In this document: in pieces, positions 26,901 through 35,900 of the stretch | Layout: the number at the start of each line of letters is the position of its first letter | How positions within the stretch are numbered: the stretch's first letter is position 1 | Assembly: GCA_043811005.1 (NCBI GenBank) | Contig: JBDRNO010000224.1 | Span: 1 to 43,002 of the forward strand | Direction of reading: 5' to 3' | Source of the DNA: JBDRNO01 sp043811005 | GTDB lineage: Bacteria; Bacteroidota; Bacteroidia; NORP154 | DNA: 43,002 nt | Notes under the pieces: generated by a model | What the model saw: the letters and a program-made list of their open reading frames with translations, nothing else | Databases searched by the model: none | Told to the model about the DNA's origin: nothing | Program-made: the position numbers and the translations under genes

Positions 26901-28121
26901 ATGAACTCAAATTATAATAGGATTGGCGACCACATTCGTTTAGTTGATGAACGAAATACAGGACTTAAGGTAAAATCACTTTTGGGTTTAAGCATTTCAA
27001 AACAATTCATTCCTTCTGTTGCAAATACTGTTGGGACAGATATGGAGAACTATAAAATCATTCGCAAAAATCAATTCGCTTGCAGCACAATGCAGGTAAG
27101 GCGTGATAAAAAAATGCCGGTGGCATTATTGCAGGAAATTGATGAAGCGATTATTTCACAAGCATATCCGGTTTTTGAGGTTACTAACGCTGATGAATTA
27201 TTGCCCGAATATTTAATGATGTGGTTTAGCCGGCAAGAGTTTGACCGTGAAGCTTGTTTCTATGCCGTTGGTGGAGTTCGTGGTAGTCTGGAGTGGGAAG
27301 ATTTTTGCGATATGAAATTACCTATTCCAAAACCCGACAAGCAAAAAGCAATTGTAGCCGAATACAACACCATTGTTAACCGCATAGCGCTCAACAACCG
27401 GCTCATTCAAAAATTGGAAGAAACAGCACAGGCAATTTACAGGCATTGGTTTGTGGAGTTTGAATTTCCTGATTCCGAGGGCAAACCATATAAATCCAAC
27501 AGGGGCGCTATGGTGGAAAGTGAGTTGGGTGAGATTCCGAAGGGGTGGAGAGTTGATGTAATTTCGAATTTAGTTACAGTAAAAGATGGAACCCACGATT
27601 CACCAGAGCCAACAGAATTAGGTTATCCATTAGTTACTTCAACACATTTGAATCTTTATGACATAGCACTAAACGAAACATACAATATCAGTTCGGAAGA
27701 TTTTATTCAAGTCAACAAAAGAAGTAAAGTTGATAAGCACGACATTTTATTTAGCATGATTGGAACGATAGGAATAATCAATTACATATTATATGATGAA
27801 ATAAATTTTGCGATAAAAAATGTTGGACTTTTCAAAACTTCAGAGAAGAAAGGAATTGCCGAATACATTCTTTATTTTTTGAAAAGTGAATACTTAAAAA
27901 AACATTTGGCATCAAGCTTATTGGGAAGCACTCAAAATTATGTAACACTAAGTTTTTTAAGAGGTATTCCAATTTTAGTCCCGACTGATAATCTACTTTT
28001 GACTTTTGAAAACTATGCAGAGAAAATTGTAGATAGAATTTATTTAAAAGTAAAAGAAAATAAATTATTGCGGAACATGAGCCAATTGTTATTATCAAAA
28101 CTTGCAACCATAGAAAATTAA
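26901..28121 (+). CDS. hsdS: Type I restriction-modification specificity subunit
   Basis: 406 residues with two target-recognition halves. The first ends in the conserved helix QKAIVAEYNTIVNRIALNNRLIQKLEETAQAIYRHWFVEFEFPD (about 155-195). The second (about 215-375) has ELGEIPKGWRVDVISNLVTVKDGTHDSPEPTE and ends in a matching long helix. HsdS directs both methylation and cleavage to a bipartite site that cannot be read from sequence. The first half is diverged at its N-terminus (no GWE-type start), so specificity may be atypical. The AAA ATPase follows after 12 bp. Confidence 0.92.
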   Translation: MNSNYNRIGDHIRLVDERNTGLKVKSLLGLSISKQFIPSVANTVGTDMENYKIIRKNQFACSTMQVRRDKKMPVALLQEIDEAIISQAYPVFEVTNADELLPEYLMMWFSRQEFDREACFYAVGGVRGSLEWEDFCDMKLPIPKPDKQKAIVAEYNTIVNRIALNNRLIQKLEETAQAIYRHWFVEFEFPDSEGKPYKSNRGAMVESELGEIPKGWRVDVISNLVTVKDGTHDSPEPTELGYPLVTSTHLNLYDIALNETYNISSEDFIQVNKRSKVDKHDILFSMIGTIGIINYILYDEINFAIKNVGLFKTSEKKGIAEYILYFLKSEYLKKHLASSLLGSTQNYVTLSFLRGIPILVPTDNLLLTFENYAEKIVDRIYLKVKENKLLRNMSQLLLSKLATIEN

Positions 28122-28133
28122 AATAGCAAAGGC

Positions 28134-29540
28134 ATGTTTATAAAATCCATTCAGATTAAGAATTACAGGTTGTTCTCACCTGATGAGTTTTTTGAGATTA
28201 CTGATTTGAACATTCCTGACAATCAGCATGAAGGTTCGGGATTGACAATCTTTGTTGGAGAAAATGGATGCGGAAAATCTTCGTTGCTTGATGCGTTTGC
28301 ATTGCCCTATGTTTCATATAAAGCTGATGGCTTTACATTGGCTGATATAAACAATCCTGAAAATAAAGTTGAGATACATATTCTCGCCAATGAAATTTAT
28401 AATTACAAAGGAACAATGCCAAATGCTGACTATAAAGGAAAGGGATTTTCTTTTCTTGGTGGTGTTAGAGCAAGAGGTAACAGAAGTTTCCTTTCTTCAA
28501 TGATAGTAACAGACCAAAAATTTATTAAAGCAGATGGAGAAACGAAACCAAAAGACAATACACCTGATTTAAGATTATCAGTAAATAATCCATGGAGTGG
28601 TTCAAGATTCAGTGAGATAGAATATTTAATTCTTGATAAGAACAGAACTTTTCAAACAAGGAAGGGAACTTATAATGATACAAGGTTTGACAGATTGATG
28701 GAAGATTTGAATTATCAATACATCCAAAAAGAGAATCATCCAATTGATTGCAATGAACAAATCAAGGAAGTAAAGGATGTTAGGAGTGATGGCATTAAAG
28801 AGGCGATTGAAAAGTTTTCTGAAATAAGTGGAAACACTGTTGAACTAAATCTTATAGATAATTGGAAACCTTTTTTGAATGCTTATTTCGGAGCCAAGAA
28901 AGAAAATCTTCAATCAATACCACTGAATCAATTGGGTTCAGGTTATGAGATGATTTTTTCGCTTATCTATTCTTACTTTTTATCAAAGAAGGGAAATAAA
29001 AAATTGATTATCCTGATTGACGAACCTGAACTTCACTTACATCCAAAACTGCAATTTGATTTTATTTCTCTCTTACTTGAGTTCTCTAAAGATTCACAAG
29101 TCATACTTTCAACCCATTCTCCGCTTTTTGTTAAGCAAGCAATGGTTAATAAGAAAGTTCATGTTAAGATATTGAATAAGACAGAAAATTCTGTAAGTGT
29201 TGCAAATCCAACGACTGCTGTTTTACCTTATGTTTCTGCGAATGAAGTGAATTACATTGCGTTTAAACTTGCTACTGAAGAATATCATAATGAACTCTAT
29301 GGATTTATTGAATCTGTCGGTTTGTTGGATGGATACAAAGAAGGAAAGGCAACGATGCTTTACATCAAACTTAATCCAGATAGAAGCACACGAGAAGAGC
29401 AAAAAATTTTATCGGAATATATAAGACATCAAATTCATCATCCCGAAAACAGACGCAATACAAGATTCACATTTGAACAATTGGCGAATTCCATAAACCT
29501 TATGCGAACATTTATTCAAGATTCAGAAATTAGAGAATGA
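28134..29540 (+). CDS. AAA/ABC-type ATPase with HEPN-like C-terminal motif
   Basis: 468 residues of the SMC/ABC-like AAA_21 group found beside type I systems (RloA-like). Walker A is GENGCGKSS (42-50), the signature LGSGYEM (267-273), Walker B LIILIDEPEL (291-300), and the H-loop STHSP (326-330). The C-terminal 60 residues contain YIRHQIHHPEN. R431-H-x-x-x-H436 fits the R-phi-x3-H active-site pattern of HEPN ribonucleases, where phi is N, D or H. Whether it is a nuclease is inference. In this operon it is the first accessory gene after hsdS; its stop TGA overlaps an hsdR-like ATG as ATGA. Confidence 0.8.
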   Translation: MFIKSIQIKNYRLFSPDEFFEITDLNIPDNQHEGSGLTIFVGENGCGKSSLLDAFALPYVSYKADGFTLADINNPENKVEIHILANEIYNYKGTMPNADYKGKGFSFLGGVRARGNRSFLSSMIVTDQKFIKADGETKPKDNTPDLRLSVNNPWSGSRFSEIEYLILDKNRTFQTRKGTYNDTRFDRLMEDLNYQYIQKENHPIDCNEQIKEVKDVRSDGIKEAIEKFSEISGNTVELNLIDNWKPFLNAYFGAKKENLQSIPLNQLGSGYEMIFSLIYSYFLSKKGNKKLIILIDEPELHLHPKLQFDFISLLLEFSKDSQVILSTHSPLFVKQAMVNKKVHVKILNKTENSVSVANPTTAVLPYVSANEVNYIAFKLATEEYHNELYGFIESVGLLDGYKEGKATMLYIKLNPDRSTREEQKILSEYIRHQIHHPENRRNTRFTFEQLANSINLMRTFIQDSEIRE

Positions 29541-29584
29541 AATTCAACGAAGAACCATTAGAACAAGCAGTAATAGAATTATAA
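29537..29584 (+). pseudogene. hsdR 5' scar 1
   Basis: ATG then MKFNEEPLEQAVIEL and a stop: 15 codons that match the start of the full-length HsdR here (MKFTEESLEKAVIEL). The ATG overlaps the stop of the AAA ATPase gene as ATGA, exactly as the real hsdR ATG overlaps the toxin gene's stop. The protein is cut after residue 15. Confidence 0.85.
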
Positions 29585-29596
29585 CCAAGCAACATA

Positions 29597-29636
29597 ATGA
29601 AATAACCAAACAGCGAAATAATAATTCATTAAAATG
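29597..29636 (+). pseudogene. rhuM 5' scar next to hsdR scar 1
   Basis: About 40 bp nearly identical to the start of the rhuM fragment at 30962 (shared ACCAAACAGCGAAATAATAA), but with the frame broken by a stop at codon 3. Together with the hsdR scar it forms a unit of about 100 bp that recurs at 30902-31001. Confidence 0.75.
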
Positions 29637-29816
29637 CCCGAATCAAATAGAACAGAGTACAAACAGGAAATCACCGATAGTTTAGAGAAAGAAGTAATTG
29701 CTTTTTTAAATTATCGTGAAGGAGGGTATATCTTTATTGGCATTGATAAACATGGCAAGGCAATTGGAGTAAAAGATGCCGATGGCGACCATAGAAATTT
29801 AAAGATGTTCAAGTAA
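29634..29816 (+). pseudogene. Truncated AlbA_2 (Schlafen-like) domain gene
   Basis: 60 codons encoding the start of an AlbA_2-type protein (MPESNRTEYKQEITDSLEKEVIAFLNYREGGYIFIGIDKHGKAIGVKDADGD). The frame ends soon after; in another frame KFKDVQVKNII continues the family pattern briefly, so a frameshift plus deletion removed the rest of a protein normally several hundred residues long. These proteins are nucleic-acid-binding and common in defence islands. It follows scar 1 directly. Confidence 0.7.
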
Positions 29817-29849
29817 AGAACATAATAATGGTTAAAAAAATAAAATACA

Positions 29850-30266
29850 ATGTTTGACGAAACAGAAAAATATAAAAAGCACGGACATTTCTTTTTTAAA
29901 ATAGGCGACAAATTAACCGAGGCGAGTAAAGATGTTCCTGAACAGCCGGGTGTTTATTATATCGTACGCCTTGCTAAAGGGAATGTTGATTTGGTTTACA
30001 TAGGCAAATCGGGCGTTATTACCCAAAGCGGCAAATTCAAAGAACAATTATTACGCAGCAGAATAAACAACAAACAGGAAGGAATAAAACGACAGGATTT
30101 TTTTGACAGGAAAATGATGGAAGAAAACATTGACGGTTTAGATATTTATTGGTTTGTAACAATGGATAAACAGAATAATGATTTGCCGGGATATGTTGAA
30201 GGAATATTAATGCAACGGTGTTTTGATGTTTATGGAAAATTGCCGCCATGGAATAAAGAATTTTAA
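29850..30266 (+). CDS. GIY-YIG-like nuclease-fold protein
   Basis: 138 residues. The two GIY-YIG half-motifs are visible as GVYYI (34-38) and VYIG (49-52) in QPGVYYIVRLAKGNVDLVYIGKSG. Arg70/Arg71 follow at the expected place, and a candidate catalytic Glu117 lies in GYVEGIL. The end PPWNKEF is typical of small stand-alone members found in restriction or mobile loci. Likely cytosolic. It may cut DNA or be a nuclease-fold accessory. Neighbours: a broken AlbA_2 gene before it and the HUH transposase after. Confidence 0.7.
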   Translation: MFDETEKYKKHGHFFFKIGDKLTEASKDVPEQPGVYYIVRLAKGNVDLVYIGKSGVITQSGKFKEQLLRSRINNKQEGIKRQDFFDRKMMEENIDGLDIYWFVTMDKQNNDLPGYVEGILMQRCFDVYGKLPPWNKEF

Positions 30267-30311
30267 AATATAGGCGCACGGTTCACCAATGCCCAATTAA
30301 CGAAACAAACA

Positions 30312-30905
30312 ATGCCATACAACCCCAACATCCACCACCGCAGGTCTATCCGATTAAAAGGGTATGATTATTCGCAGGCGGGTTTGTATTTTATCACAAT
30401 ATGTTGCCAGGATAGGGAATGTAGGTTTGGGGAAATTGAAAACGATGAAAAGATATTGAATGATGCGGGGAAAATTGCCAATGAATGTTGGATTGAAATT
30501 CCAAAACATTTTCCCAATTCCGTTTTACACGAACATATTGTAATGCCGAATCATGTTCACGGGATTATTGAATTGACAAACGATGCCAATGTAGGGACAC
30601 GCCATGGCGTGTCCCTACATAACACGGATACCCCCGTTGGGACATCCCATGGAATGTCCCAATTACAACAACAACCGAATACCAACCAATTCGGCAAACC
30701 CATTTCGGGTTCGGTATCCGTTATAATCAATCAATATAAATCATCGGTAAAACGGTGGTGTAATAAAAATGGTCATGAATATTTTAGATGGCAATCACGA
30801 TTTCACGACCACATTATTCGCAACGAACAATCATATCAAACCATTTCGGATTACATTATCAATAATCCTGCAAAATGGAAGGATGATAAATTTTATCGGG
30901 AATGA
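30312..30905 (+). CDS. REP-associated HUH (Y1) transposase
   Basis: 197 residues of the IS200-like TnpA-REP family. Start RRSIRLKGYDYSQAGLYFITICCQDR, HUH motif HVH (81-83) in MPNHVHG, and a C-terminal helix with the nucleophile Tyr (Tyr175 or Tyr181, near YIINNPAKW). These enzymes move or domesticate short palindromic REP sequences. Residues 93-117 are an insertion made of two palindromes (see 30589-30662), read in frame as VGTRHGVS and VGTSHGMS. The gene's stop overlaps an hsdR-like ATG. Probably still a readable protein; activity uncertain. Confidence 0.87.
   Translation: MPYNPNIHHRRSIRLKGYDYSQAGLYFITICCQDRECRFGEIENDEKILNDAGKIANECWIEIPKHFPNSVLHEHIVMPNHVHGIIELTNDANVGTRHGVSLHNTDTPVGTSHGMSQLQQQPNTNQFGKPISGSVSVIINQYKSSVKRWCNKNGHEYFRWQSRFHDHIIRNEQSYQTISDYIINNPAKWKDDKFYRE
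30589..30662. repeat. Two REP-like palindromes inside the HUH transposase gene
   Basis: The first, 30589-30620, is a perfect 32-bp palindrome centred on CCATGG with arms ATGTAGGGACACGCC. The second, 30637-30662, is 26 bp with one mismatch pair and arms TTGGGACAT. Both share the GGGACA / TGTCCC stem and CCATGG centre, and both lie in the same reading frame. Confidence 0.9.
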
Positions 30906-30949
30906 AATTCAACGAAGAATCATTGGAGCAAGCCGTAACAGAATTATAA
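30902..30949 (+). pseudogene. hsdR 5' scar 2
   Basis: ATG then MKFNEESLEQAVTEL and a stop, overlapping the transposase stop as ATGA. Same length, same end point and same following sequence as scar 1. Confidence 0.85.
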
Positions 30950-30961
30950 CCAGGCAACAAA

Positions 30962-31288
30962 ATGGAAATACCAAACAGCGAAATAATAATTTATCAAAAC
31001 ACCGAAGGCAGCATCAAAATAGATGTCCGGCTGGAAGATGAAACAGTTTGGCTTACACAGGAACAAATGGCAATGCTATTTGGAAAAGCCAGAACTACCA
31101 TTACCGAACACATTCAAAATGTTTTTAAGGAAGGCGAGTTAGATAAAAAACTGGTATGTCGGAATTTCCGACACACCACTTTTTCAGTAATTCGGAATTT
31201 CCGAACTACTGCCGAAACCAACTTGTCGGAATTTCCAACAAGTTGCACCATGTCAAATCAATATTTGTCCAGTTTATTTGCAAATTAA
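30962..31288 (+). pseudogene. rhuM fragment (5' part)
   Basis: Encodes the N-terminal quarter of a second RhuM protein (IIIYQNTEGSIKIDVRLEDETVWLTQEQMAMLFGKARTTITEHIQNVFKEGELDKKLVCRNFRHT). The frame then continues through three palindromes and stops; the YNLD core and everything after are missing. It follows hsdR scar 2 in the arrangement scar 1 also shows. Not likely functional. Confidence 0.78.
31157..31245. repeat. Three evenly spaced palindromes
   Basis: TGTCGGAATTTCCGACA (31157-31173), a 25-bp copy at 31186-31210 and a 27-bp copy at 31219-31245. All are built on GGAATTTCC and centred at 31165, 31198 and 31232, so 33-34 bp apart. They lie in the decayed rhuM fragment directly before the toxin-antitoxin promoter. 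Confidence 0.75.
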
Positions 31289-31309
31289 CTGGACATTTAA
31301 CTATCTTTG
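31266..31309 (+). promoter_or_regulatory. Promoter and operator of the AbiE-like toxin-antitoxin pair
   Basis: TTTG (31277-31280), 21 bp, TATCTTTG (31302-31309) form a clear Bacteroidota promoter. A near-perfect 30-bp palindrome (31266-31295, arms TGTCCAGTT and AACTGGACA, centre TTTGCAAA) covers the -33 box, eight bases before the ATG region. AbiEi antitoxins bind inverted repeats in their own promoter, so this is the expected operator. Confidence 0.75.
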
Positions 31310-31316
31310 CCACCAC

Positions 31317-32041
31317 ATGAAAACCACTGAATACGTAGCAGAATCAATAAACCGATTGCCCACGGGCTATGTGTTCACCTATGCCGACTTTACCAAAGAG
31401 GTGAACCGCAAAGAAGCCATCATAAAAACGCTTAATCGCATGGCGGAATCGGGCAAAATTGTAAAGTTGGCAAAAGGAAAATTCTACAAACCCGAAAGTT
31501 CTGCCTTTGGCAAACTACCACCACGGCAAAACCAAATAGTAAAAGATATTTTAGAACGCAATGGCAAACTCATTGGCTACCTCACGGGCTACAGCATTTA
31601 CAATCAGTTGGGCTTAACCACACAGGTAAGCAACACCATTCAAATCGGCAAAAATGAAATCCGTCATTCGTTTAAAAGAGACCGCTATACCATTGCATTT
31701 ATCAAACAAAAAACACTATTACCAAAGACAATATTCCGCTATTACAAATTTTAGATGCAATCCGTTACATCAAAAAAATTCCTGACAATAATCCGTCATC
31801 GGCTTGCAAAAGATTATTGGCAATCGTAAAAGAATTAGCTGAAAAGGATAAAATTACCCTAGTAAGGTTGGCACTAAAATATCCACCTGCCTCCAGAGCA
31901 TTGTTGGGAGCATTATTAGAAGCCGCAGGTAAAATATCATTAACCGAACCGTTGCGAAAATCATTAAATCATATTAGCACATACAAGCTATCTGGCGTAA
32001 ATAAAGTATTGCCTGCTGTTGCAAACTGGAACATCAAATGA
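31317..32041 (+). pseudogene. AbiEi-like antitoxin (DUF6088), one-base frameshift
   Basis: The first frame (31317-31754) gives MKTTEYVAESINRLPTGYVFTYADFTKEVNRKEAIIKTLNRM ... ERNGKLIGYLTGYSIYNQLGL ... RDRYTIAFIKQK and then leaves the family. The next frame continues it: KNTITKDNIPLLQILDAIRYIKKIPD ... CKRLLAIVKELAEKDKITLVRLALKYPPASRALLGALLE ... VANWNIK, ending at 32041. The shift lies at an A6 run (31708-31713); one more A would restore a 241-residue protein. The winged-helix N-terminus for DNA binding is intact. The stop overlaps the toxin start as ATGA. It could be a mutation, phase variation, slippage or a sequencing error. Confidence 0.8.
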
Positions 32042-32982
32042 AGCTGCAAACCAACATAAAACTATTTGACGAAACTATTCGTGCTGCTTCGCATCAAACA
32101 GGCATTGAAGATGAGTTTATAGAAAAAGATTACTGGATAACACTTGTGTTGAGTGAGCTTGCAAAAAGCAAATATGCAGAGCAAACGGTTTTTAAAGGCG
32201 GCACTTCTCTCTCCAAAGGTTTCGGTTTAATCAATCGCTTTTCGGAAGATGTGGACATTGCCATTATAAACGACAACAACAAATCGGGTAATGAAATAAA
32301 AACCATTATCAGAACAATAGAAAAAGAAATGACCATAGACTTGAACGAGTTACAAGTAGATGGTATAACCAGCAAGGGTTCAAGATTTCGTAAATCAGTA
32401 TTTGAATATGTTAGCACAGATGCAAAAAACAAGAATAACAAATTGATAGTGGAAGTAAATTCATTTGCCAATCCGTTTCCGTTTCAATCAATGACCATTA
32501 AAAGTTTTGTGTATGATTTTTTTAAAGCAACAGGAAATGAAAAACTAATAGAGCAATACAACTTGCAACCCTTTGAATTAAATGTGCTGAACAAAGAGCA
32601 AACACTGATGGAGAAACTGGTTTCGCTTATTCGTTTTTCGTTTGCCGAAAATGCTGTTGAAAGCATCTCCGAAAAAATCAGACACTTTTATGATTTGTAT
32701 TTTTTGATAAATGATATAGAATGCTCTGCTTTTATTCAATCAAAAGAGTTTACAAATCAATTTGACGAAATATTGAAACACGATAGAGAAATGTTTGATG
32801 AACCTGAAGGATGGCAAACAAAATTAGTTGCAGAATCGCCATTGATAATTGACTTTGATGAAATCTGGATAGAGTTGAAAGACAAATACAGAACGGAACT
32901 TTCGGCACTGGCATATTCTCCAATTCCCGAAGAAGGACTTATCGCAAAACAATTTCAATCACTCATAAAAATGATTCAATGA
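32038..32982 (+). CDS. AbiEii/AbiGii-type nucleotidyltransferase toxin
   Basis: 314 residues. The nucleotidyltransferase motifs are present: FKGGTSLSK (52-60) and SEDVDIAI (69-76) with the metal-binding Asp pair D71 and D73. The C-terminal helical part follows the family. AbiEii toxins nucleotidylate RNA to stop growth on phage infection and are held by AbiEi transcriptionally and otherwise. Here the antitoxin is frameshifted, yet the toxin reads intact. It is translationally coupled on both sides by ATGA overlaps (antitoxin before, hsdR after), so it is embedded in the restriction operon. Confidence 0.87.
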   Translation: MKLQTNIKLFDETIRAASHQTGIEDEFIEKDYWITLVLSELAKSKYAEQTVFKGGTSLSKGFGLINRFSEDVDIAIINDNNKSGNEIKTIIRTIEKEMTIDLNELQVDGITSKGSRFRKSVFEYVSTDAKNKNNKLIVEVNSFANPFPFQSMTIKSFVYDFFKATGNEKLIEQYNLQPFELNVLNKEQTLMEKLVSLIRFSFAENAVESISEKIRHFYDLYFLINDIECSAFIQSKEFTNQFDEILKHDREMFDEPEGWQTKLVAESPLIIDFDEIWIELKDKYRTELSALAYSPIPEEGLIAKQFQSLIKMIQ

Positions 32983-35900
32983 AGTTTACAGAAGAATCTT
33001 TAGAGAAGGCTGTAATAGAGCTTTTTGCAGCGGAACAAATACCGCACTGCAAAGGCGAAACCATTCATAAAGAAATGAGTGATGTGTTGCTTCGTGACGA
33101 TTTGAAACAATTTTTGCTCAATCAATATGCCGATGATGATATTACACGGAATGAAATTGAAGGCATCATCAGAACCTTAGAATTGTACCCTGGTTCGGCT
33201 TTGTATGAAAGCAACAAAGCAATAATGAAATTAGTGGCAGACGGTTTCCCTTTGAAACGGGAAGACCGCAGCAAGAAAGACCTTTTTATTCACTTAATAG
33301 ATTTTGCAGCTTTAAGAATTCAGCAAAACGAAGTAACGATTGATGAAATACGAATTGCCGCAGAGCCCAAAGCGGTTTACCAAACCAAAGACAATAATAT
33401 TTACAAATTCGTAAATCAACTGGAGATTCTTGGCTACGAAAAACGTATTCCCGATGGAATAGTTTACATCAACGGTTTGCCTTTGGTAGTGATTGAATTT
33501 AAAAGTGCAGTCAAAGAAGACACAACCATCAAAGATGCTTTCACTCAATTAACGGTTCGTTACCGCAGGGATATTCCCGAACTGTTTAAATACAATGCCT
33601 TTTGCGTTATCAGCGATGGAGTGAACAACAAAATCGGTTCTCTTTTTTCTCAATACAATTTCTTTTACGCATGGCGAAAAGTAAATCCCGAAGATGAAGC
33701 GGTTGACGGGATCAATTCGCTTTACAGCATGGTGCAAGGGTTGTTTAACAAGCAGCGTTTGCCGGATGTGATCCGCAACTTCATTTATTTCCCCGACACG
33801 GCAAAAGACGATATAAAAATTGTTTGCCGCTATCCTCAATACTATGCCGCCAACAAAATGTTTGAAAGCATCAAGTTGAATATGCGGCCACACGGAAGCG
33901 GAAAAGGCGGCACCTATTTCGGTGCAACAGGTAGTGGAAAAAGTTTCACCATGTTGTTCCTGACACGACTGCTGATGAAAAGCCCGCACTTTGCAAGTCC
34001 AACCATTGTGTTGATAACGGACAGAACAGATTTAGACGACCAACTCTCTACACAATTTACCAATGCAAAAAGTTTTATTGGGGATGAACATGTAATCAGT
34101 GTGGAAACCCGTGACGATCTTAAAATTCAATTGCAAAACAGAAACAGTGGAGGCGTTTTTCTTACCACCATACACAAGTTTACGGAAAGCACCGAGTTGC
34201 TTACTGACAGAGCGAATGTAATTTGTATTTCAGATGAAGCACACCGTTCGCAAATCAACCTTGACCAAAAAATTACAGTTACAGTGAAAGGCGTAACCAG
34301 GAAATATGGTTTTGCCAAATACCTGCACGATTCATTACCTAACGCAACCTATGTAGGATTTACCGGAACACCTATTGACGCAACACTTGATGTATTTGGT
34401 GAGGTGGTGGATGCCTACACAATGAAAGAATCTGTTGACGATGAAATTACAGTCAGGATTGTTTACGAAGGCAGGGCAGCCAAAGTAATGTTGAATGATG
34501 AGAAGTTGAAAGAGATTGAAGAGTACTACAAAAAATGTTCGGAAGAAGGAACAAATGAATATCAGATTGAAGAAAGCAAAAAAGCAGTTACTCAAATGGA
34601 AGTTATTTTGGGAGACCCCAAGCGATTGAAATTATTGGCAAAAGATTTTGTTGAGCATTACGAAAAGCGGATTGAAGAAGGAGCAACAGTAAAAGGCAAA
34701 GTGATGTTTGTTGCAAGCAGCCGGCTTATAGCTTACGATTTGTATAAAGAAATAATTGCCTTGCGACCTGAATGGGTAGAAGTAAAAAAATGTGAGGACG
34801 GTGCAGAACTAACCGCAGAAGAAAAGAGAGAACTGAAACCCATTGAGAAAATTAAAATGGTAATGACAAGGCATAAAGACGACCCGAAAGTGTTGTATAA
34901 TATGCTTGGCACAAAAGAGAGCAGAAAAGAATTAGACAGACAATTTAAAATTGCAAAATCAAATTTCAAGATTGCCATTGTAGTTGACATGTGGATTACC
35001 GGTTTTGATGTTCCATTCCTGGATACCATGTACATTGATAAGCCAATTCAACAACATTCATTGATACAGACTATTTCAAGAGTGAATCGTGTGTATGAAG
35101 GAAAAGGATCGGGTTTGGTGGTGGACTATATCGGCATCAAGAGCAATATGAATATTGCTTTAGCAAAATATGCCAAAGTTCACGGTGATGATTTTGAAGA
35201 TACAGACAAAGCAGTTGTAATTGTAAAAGACCAGTTGGATTTACTGGCAAAATTATTTCACAAGTTTGACACAACACCTTACTTTAATGGAAAGCCATTA
35301 CAGCAATTACAATGTTTAAACAACGCAGCAGAGTTTGTTCAATTGACCGATGAAATGGAAAAGCGTTTTGTTGCATTGGTTAAGAAGTTGCGTTCTGCAT
35401 ACAACCTTTGTTGCAACAGCGAAGAAATCAGCGCCACCGAAAGAGATTACATCCATTTTTATTTTGCCATCAAAGCCATCATTCATAAACTCACAATAGG
35501 CGATGCACACGACACAGCACAGATGAATGACAAAGTCAGAGAAATGATTAAGGAAGCATTGATAAGTGAAGGGGTAGAAGAAATTTTTAAGTTGGACAAG
35601 AACGACCCGAAAAACAATGCAGATATTTTCAGTGATGCATACATGGCAAAGATTGATAAAATTAAATTACCAAATACTAAAATCAAATTGCTGCAAAAGT
35701 TGCTTTCACAAGCGATTGAAGAATTTAAAAAGGTAAACAGAATCAAGGGTGTTGACTTCACCAGGAAGATGAAAAAATTGGTGGAACTTTACAATGAGAG
35801 AAAAGATTTTCAGGCAATGCAAAACGATGTACTGGACGATGTGGCAGAACAATTTGCAAGCCTTTTCAAAGATTTACAAAAAGAACGCAGCTCATTTATG

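Noticed and set aside
29537..29584. A short regulatory peptide before the AlbA_2 fragment
   Set aside because: Its residues match the hsdR start, and the same scar recurs at 30902; a gene scar explains it better, although translation cannot be excluded.
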